Of a stretch of DNA of 64,000 bases, positions 59,935 through 64,000 are shown piece by piece. Positions within the stretch are counted from its first letter, which is position 1. Every line of letters begins with the position of its first letter. This DNA is from JAKACA01 sp963769255. Lineage in GTDB: Bacteria > Actinomycetota > Acidimicrobiia > Acidimicrobiales > Bog-793. Location of the stretch: contig CAVYKV010000002.1 in NCBI GenBank assembly GCA_963769255.1, positions 434,001 through 498,000 of the forward strand, read 5' to 3'. A model generated the notes under the pieces. The model ran no database searches. It was not told the origin of the DNA and saw nothing but the letters and a program-made list of their open reading frames with translations. A program made the translations under genes and the position numbers.

Positions 59935-60549
59935 TTAGCCGCCGGGGGGCGCCATGTCGCCGGGAAGGCCGGGACCGCCGAGCGGCTCGATCCCGAGATC
60001 CCGGTAGGTGAGCACGGCGACGTAGGCGACGCCGAGCTCACCGAAACGAGGCGCCAAGAAGTCCCCCCGGTCGAGCAGCGTGCAGGCGGCCGCCACGTCC
60101 GCCCCACTCTCCCGCACGACCTCGTAGGCCTCGAAGAGCGACTTGCCGGTCGAGACGGTGTCCTCGAGGACGACGACGCGCACGCCCGGGCCGATGCGGG
60201 CTCCCTCGATCCGCTGCTGGCGGCCGTGGTCCTTCACCGCCTTGCGGACCGAGTACCACGAGCAGTCCGTCAGCATCGCCACGGCGTGGGCGACGGGATC
60301 GGCTCCCATCGTCATCCCGCCGATGGCGTCGAAGGAGACGCCCTGTCCGGAGAGGGCGGCGGCGAGCGCCCGGGCGGCCACCCGCAGGTCGGCGCCCCGC
60401 GCCACGGCCCGGCGCAGGTCGACGTAGTCGTAGCTCGTCCCGCCGGCCGAGAGCGTGAAGGGTTCCGTCCGGCGCTCGTAGCCGCGCGCCAGCACGAGAC
60501 TGCGGAACTCGTCGTGGAGATCGGCGTCCGAGGCGACCGTGGTGTCCAT
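59935..60549 (-). CDS. pyrE: Orotate phosphoribosyltransferase-like protein
   Basis: The product has 204 residues from ATG 60549. The PRPP-binding motif is VVVLEDTVSTGKS, preceded by the orotate-loop region SWYSVRKAVKDHGRQQRIEG and by GGMTMGADPVAHA. The enzyme joins orotate and PRPP in pyrimidine synthesis. Position before marP resembles actinobacterial layouts. The divergent VIT-family gene begins 94 bp away. A different phosphoribosyltransferase is possible but less likely. Confidence 0.88.
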   Translation of the reverse strand: MDTTVASDADLHDEFRSLVLARGYERRTEPFTLSAGGTSYDYVDLRRAVARGADLRVAARALAAALSGQGVSFDAIGGMTMGADPVAHAVAMLTDCSWYSVRKAVKDHGRQQRIEGARIGPGVRVVVLEDTVSTGKSLFEAYEVVRESGADVAAACTLLDRGDFLAPRFGELGVAYVAVLTYRDLGIEPLGGPGLPGDMAPPGG

Positions 60550-60643
60550 CAGCGGCCCGAGTGTAGGCCGGGGCAACGGCACGACGACCGCGCCCGGGCG
60601 ACTCGGGACGACGGGAGGACTCGGGCCGACTAGACCTGTACCC

Positions 60644-61435
60644 ATGGGCGGCCAGGCGCTCGATCCCCGAACGAATGGCGTCCCGCGACGGCGCAACCCG
60701 CGTCGCCCCGACACGGCCCCCCACCGCCGCGAGGGCGGCCTCCCGGAGCACCATCATCGCGACATCTCGGGGGGCGGGGCGAGGGCGGCCGTCTTCGGGA
60801 TCAGTGACGGCCTCGTCTCCAACACCTCCCTCGTGCTCGGCATCGCCGGCGCCGGCGCCGGCTCGGCCGTCATCCGCCTCGCCGGCTTGGCCGGGCTCCT
60901 CGGCGGCGCCTTCTCGATGGCGGCCGGCGAGTACATCTCCATGCGTGCCCAGCAGGAGCTCTTCCAGCGGGAGATCGAGATCGAGCGCCGCGAGATCGAA
61001 CGCCGCCCCGCCAGCGAGATGCGCGAGCTCGTCCACCTCTACGAGACCCGCGGCCTCGCCCACGACCTCGCCCTCCAGGTGGCCGAGGCCATGATGGCGA
61101 CACCCGAAGTCGCCCTCGAGACGCACGCCCGGGAGGAGCTGGGCATCGATCCGAGCGCCCTCGGCCGGCCGATCGAGGCGGCCGTCTCGTCCTTCGTGAC
61201 CTTCGCCGTCGGGGCCTTCCTGCCGCTCCTCCCGTTCCTCTTCGCCTCGCGGTCGGCGGCCACCCTCTGGGCGGTCGCCATCGCCGGCGTCGCCGCCCTC
61301 GTCGTCGGGGCCTTCCTGGCGATCTTCACCGGGCGCAAGTGGTGGTTCTCGGCCCTCCGCCAGCTCCTCATCTGCGCCGTGGCCGGCGCCGTCACCTTCG
61401 GGGTGGGCTCCGCCATCGGCGTGAGCGGCGCGTGA
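60644..61435 (+). CDS. VIT1/CCC1-family iron or manganese transporter
   Basis: The product has 263 residues. Five membrane helices are arranged in the usual two-plus-three pattern, with AVFGISDGLVSNTSLVLGIA and GGAFSMAAGEYISMRAQQEL in the first pair and a charged cytoplasmic metal-binding stretch (EIEIERREIERRPASEM) between. The family moves Fe(II) or Mn(II) out of the cytoplasm. The stop overlaps the SixA-like start (GTGA), making a three-gene operon with the S51 peptidase. Confidence 0.9.
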   Translation: MGGQALDPRTNGVPRRRNPRRPDTAPHRREGGLPEHHHRDISGGGARAAVFGISDGLVSNTSLVLGIAGAGAGSAVIRLAGLAGLLGGAFSMAAGEYISMRAQQELFQREIEIERREIERRPASEMRELVHLYETRGLAHDLALQVAEAMMATPEVALETHAREELGIDPSALGRPIEAAVSSFVTFAVGAFLPLLPFLFASRSAATLWAVAIAGVAALVVGAFLAIFTGRKWWFSALRQLLICAVAGAVTFGVGSAIGVSGA

Positions 61436-62004
61436 CGTCGACGGCCGGCATGGCGACACGATCCTCCGGGCGTCCCGCCCGCGTCGAACCGACGATCTAC
61501 CTCGTCCGCCACGCCCACGCCCGCAGCCGGGAGGGCTGGGAAGGGATCGACTCCGAGCGCCCGCTCACGAAGCGGGGCGTCGAGCAGTCGCGCCGCGTCG
61601 CCACCTACCTGGCCGAGCTGGAGGACCGCCCGCCTTCACGCCTGCTCTCGAGCCCGGCGGTGCGTTGCCTGCAGACCGTGCAGCCCCTGGCGGGGGCGAC
61701 GAACCTCGAGGTCGTGCCGGCCGACTGGCTGGACGAGGGCTCCGACGCCACCCACGCCCTCGAAGAGCTGCGGGCGCTCGCCGCCCGCCTTGACCCGCCC
61801 TCGGGCGTGGGCGGCCCCATCGCCGCCTGCACCCACGGCGACGTCATCTGGGGCCTGCTGGAGGACCTGCACCGCTCGGGCGTGGAACTCGGCCCGCAGC
61901 CGGGCGCCCCGAAGGGTGGCGTCTGGATCCTCACGTCCGGCGCCGAGGGCGCCACCTCTGCCCGTTTCCACCACCCCGAAGAGGCCAGGAGGCACTCGCC
62001 ATGA
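61432..62004 (+). CDS. Histidine phosphatase (SixA-like)
   Basis: The product has 190 residues from the GTG that overlaps the transporter stop. The catalytic RHG-type motif is YLVRHAHARSREG, with PLTKRGVEQSRR and the late catalytic His in ACTHGDVIWGLL. SixA removes phosphate from phosphohistidine; relatives act on sugar or nucleotide phosphates. The stop overlaps the next start (ATGA). The substrate is not known. Confidence 0.88.
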   Translation: MTSTAGMATRSSGRPARVEPTIYLVRHAHARSREGWEGIDSERPLTKRGVEQSRRVATYLAELEDRPPSRLLSSPAVRCLQTVQPLAGATNLEVVPADWLDEGSDATHALEELRALAARLDPPSGVGGPIAACTHGDVIWGLLEDLHRSGVELGPQPGAPKGGVWILTSGAEGATSARFHHPEEARRHSP

Positions 62005-62708
62005 CGGACGACGGCAACGTCGGGGGCCTCCTCGCTCTCGTCGGTGGCGACGAGTGGCGCCCGGGTTGCGACTTCGACGCCGAGCTGCTGGCGCGCTCCG
62101 GCGGCGACGAGGTCGTCATCCTCCCTACGGCGGCCGCCTACGAGCACCCCGAGCGCGCCGTCGAGACGGCCGTGCGATGGTTCGCCTCCCTCGGCGGGCG
62201 GGCGCGCGGGCTCATGGTGCTGAGCCACGCCGACGCCTGCCGGGAGGAGAATGCGGAGGTGGTGAGGGGGGCGGGTTTCGTCTATCTGTCAGGGGGCTCG
62301 CCGTTGCACCTCCTGTCGGTCCTGAAAGGCTCCGCCGTCTTCGCCGCCCTCAACGACGCCTGGCACGCCGGTGCCGTCGTCGCCGGTTCCTCCGCCGGCG
62401 CCATGGTGCTCTGCGACCCCATGGTCGACCCGAGGGGCGGGGCCTTCACGGTCGGGCTCGGCCTCGTCGAGCAGCTCGCCGTCGTGCCGCATCACGACGG
62501 CGGGGGTGCCGGCCTCCTCTGGCGCACGCTCGCCCTCGCCCCGGCCGGGCTCCCCGTCGTGGGCATCCCGGAGCGGACGGCCCTGTTGCGCGAGCCGAGC
62601 GGCTCCTGGCGCAACGCCGGCGAGGGGGAGGTGGCCGTCGTCGTGGACGGGCAGGCGCGCCAGCTCGACGCCCTGGGTGGCGGGGCCAGCCTCAGTCGGC
62701 CTCGCTGA
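62001..62708 (+). CDS. Peptidase S51 / cyanophycinase-like protein
   Basis: The product has 235 residues. The nucleophile motif is VAGSSAGAMVLCD, with YLSGGSPLHLLSVL before it and VVPHHDGGG after, as in the S51 family. Members hydrolyse cyanophycin or act as dipeptidase E. The gene is coupled to the SixA-like gene and converges with the cyclophilin gene, overlapping it by 17 bases. Confidence 0.88.
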   Translation: MTDDGNVGGLLALVGGDEWRPGCDFDAELLARSGGDEVVILPTAAAYEHPERAVETAVRWFASLGGRARGLMVLSHADACREENAEVVRGAGFVYLSGGSPLHLLSVLKGSAVFAALNDAWHAGAVVAGSSAGAMVLCDPMVDPRGGAFTVGLGLVEQLAVVPHHDGGGAGLLWRTLALAPAGLPVVGIPERTALLREPSGSWRNAGEGEVAVVVDGQARQLDALGGGASLSRPR

Positions 62709-63246
62709 TCGTCACCGAGTCGATGGTGACCCGCTCGCGGGGCGCACCCGACTTCGAACCGATGCCGTCGATGGCGGCGAGCACGTCCCTGCCGGCCACC
62801 TGCTGGCCGAAGTAGGAGTAGAGGGGCGGCAGCCTCACGCCGTCCGGCCCGGAGATGACGAAGAACTGGCTGCCGTTCGTGTCCGGGCCGGCGTTCGCCA
62901 TGGCGAGAGACCCGATCTGGTACTTGCCCGCCGGCGGCAGCTCGTCCTCGAAGCGGTAGCCGGGACCGCCGGCGCCCGTGCCCTCCGGGTCGCCCCCTTG
63001 AATGACAAAGCCCGGGATCACCCGGTGGAAGGTGATGCCGTCGAAGTAGTGGTAGCGGGCGAGGAAGATGAAGTTGTTCACCGTCCGGGGCGCCGCCAGG
63101 GCGTCGAGGTGGAACACCATCGTCCCTTTCGAGGTCACCATCTCGGCGCTGTAGCGCTTCGAGAGGTCGATGCCCATGGGCGGCGGAGCGGGGAAGCGCT
63201 GCGTCTTCGGGGCGGATCCGTCTGCGGAGGGGAATTCGACGGTCAC
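62692..63246 (-). CDS. Peptidyl-prolyl cis-trans isomerase, cyclophilin type (cytoplasmic)
   Basis: The product has 184 residues. The cyclophilin core shows YFDGITFHRVIPGFVIQGGD, the active-site Arg in FHR, and GSQFFVISGPDGVRLPPLYS. An N-terminal stretch of about 45 residues (PSADGSAPKTQRFPAPPPMG) precedes the fold. There is no signal peptide. It speeds proline isomerisation during folding. It lies 9 bp downstream of a second cyclophilin gene on the same strand. Confidence 0.93.
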   Translation of the reverse strand: MTVEFPSADGSAPKTQRFPAPPPMGIDLSKRYSAEMVTSKGTMVFHLDALAAPRTVNNFIFLARYHYFDGITFHRVIPGFVIQGGDPEGTGAGGPGYRFEDELPPAGKYQIGSLAMANAGPDTNGSQFFVISGPDGVRLPPLYSYFGQQVAGRDVLAAIDGIGSKSGAPRERVTIDSVTISEAD

Positions 63247-63255
63247 GTTGACCTC

Positions 63256-64000
63256 CTAGGCCTTGACCTGCTTGAGGGTGACTTTCAGTAGGTACACCTT
63301 CGTCGTCGGCGTACCGGCGCTCGTCCCGTACGTGCCCAGCTTCTCGACGGTGGCGAGACCGGAGACGACCGTCCCGAAGTCCGTGTAGTTCGGCTCCTTG
63401 TTGAGGGTCGTCTGGCCGCCCGGGAGCACGAGAAAGAACTGGCTGCCGTTCGTCTTGGGCCCGCTGGTGTTCGCCATGGCGATGTCGCCGACGTGGTAGC
63501 AGGCGGCCTGGGTGGGCTTCGTCGTACAGGACTTCGGCGGCGTGTTGCCGGTGTACGAGTACCCGGGAAGCTGGTGGGTGCCGCCGGAGCCCGTGCCCGT
63601 GGGGTCGCCGCCCTGCACGACGAAACCCGGGATGATCCGGTGGAAGAACGTCCCGTTGAAATAGTCCCACTCGGCGAGGAAGACGAAGTTGTTGACCGCC
63701 GCGAAGGAGGAGGCGGCGTCCATCTTGACGGTGAAGTCGCCCACGGAGGTGTCGAAGGTGGCGTCCCAGACCGACGACTTCTTGATGCAGGCGGGCGGGG
63801 CCTTCTTGAACCAGACGACCCGTTTCGTGTTGTTCTTCGGGGCGCACTTCGGCTCGACGGCGGCCGACGTCAGCGGAACGGTGGAGGGGACCGGGAACGT
63901 CGTCGTGGTCGTGGTGGCGGCCTTGGTCGTCGACGTCGTACCGGCCGCCTTCTTCGGGGGGTTGCCGCTCACCTGGATGAGCACGACGATGAGGACGATG
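63256..64000 (-). CDS. Membrane-anchored cyclophilin-type peptidyl-prolyl isomerase, N-terminus cut by window edge
   Basis: At least 248 residues are visible and the frame continues past 64000. The first visible residues (IVLIVVLIQVSGNPPKK) are the end of a membrane helix, followed by a Thr/Ala-rich linker (about 30 residues) and a cyclophilin domain with YFNGTFFHRIIPGFVVQGGD and NGSQFFLVLPGG. The domain should lie outside the membrane and aid folding of exported proteins. The pair with the cytoplasmic cyclophilin is common in actinobacteria. Confidence 0.9.
   Translation of the reverse strand, partial: IVLIVVLIQVSGNPPKKAAGTTSTTKAATTTTTTFPVPSTVPLTSAAVEPKCAPKNNTKRVVWFKKAPPACIKKSSVWDATFDTSVGDFTVKMDAASSFAAVNNFVFLAEWDYFNGTFFHRIIPGFVVQGGDPTGTGSGGTHQLPGYSYTGNTPPKSCTTKPTQAACYHVGDIAMANTSGPKTNGSQFFLVLPGGQTTLNKEPNYTDFGTVVSGLATVEKLGTYGTSAGTPTTKVYLLKVTLKQVKA

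Overview
This is a high-GC chromosomal window from an actinobacterium, and Acidimicrobiia is my best guess for the class. The evidence is uniformly GC-rich third codon positions, a MarP-type periplasmic protease, an acyl-CoA carboxylase epsilon-like subunit, a 13E12/DUF222 HNH protein under an actinobacterial/Gram-positive-type SOS box, tRNAs without encoded CCA, and very large exported Ig-like repeat proteins. Two secreted or membrane-anchored proteases of families known for acidic optima (S53 sedolisin and G1 eqolisin) would fit an acid-tolerant lifestyle, but that is inference. Class assignment needs marker-gene phylogeny.

Left part (1-9.8 kb): an acyl-CoA cluster that reads as part of the ethylmalonyl-CoA pathway. 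It has a 3-hydroxyacyl-CoA dehydrogenase end, ethylmalonyl-CoA mutase, a carboxylase beta and epsilon pair, ethylmalonyl/methylmalonyl-CoA epimerase, crotonyl-CoA carboxylase/reductase (frameshifted in this sequence) and a thiolase. An ECF sigma factor with a membrane partner sits inside it. It is followed by the dnaX-ybaB-recR operon, the SRP RNA and tRNA-Ser(GGA) (9.8-13.5 kb).

Middle (13.5-30.9 kb): accessory genes. These include a broken peptide-binding protein, a polysaccharide deacetylase with an SDR enzyme, a secreted sedolisin, a large LuxR regulator with a lost P-loop lysine, a 13-repeat IPT/TIG surface protein, and exported propeller and beta-helix proteins. Chorismate mutase lies among them.

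30.9-41.4 kb: an SOS-controlled HNH protein overlapping a sulfatase; a divergent ClpP locus with one intact ClpP and one whose whole catalytic triad is replaced, together with an XRE regulator and a palindromic operator; an ABC-F ATPase with a possible three-codon leader; an eqolisin-like membrane protein; tadA; and tRNA-Ser(CGA). The 24-nt 3' end of that tRNA is repeated 1.28 kb downstream, bracketing only a two-gene toxin-antitoxin-like module.

41.4-64 kb: a 1900-residue repeat protein, a LysR/glutamine-amidotransferase-like/DinB locus, a PEP-mutase-like enzyme, an MFS exporter, a drug-type ABC exporter (permease frameshifted), a GH15-glucose dehydrogenase-glycosyltransferase-metallohydrolase operon, marP-pyrE, a VIT-family transporter with a SixA phosphatase and S51 peptidase, and two cyclophilins.

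Three reading-frame breaks (ccr, a methyltransferase, the ABC permease) each need removal of one base. They suggest either assembly indels or real gene decay and should be checked against reads.
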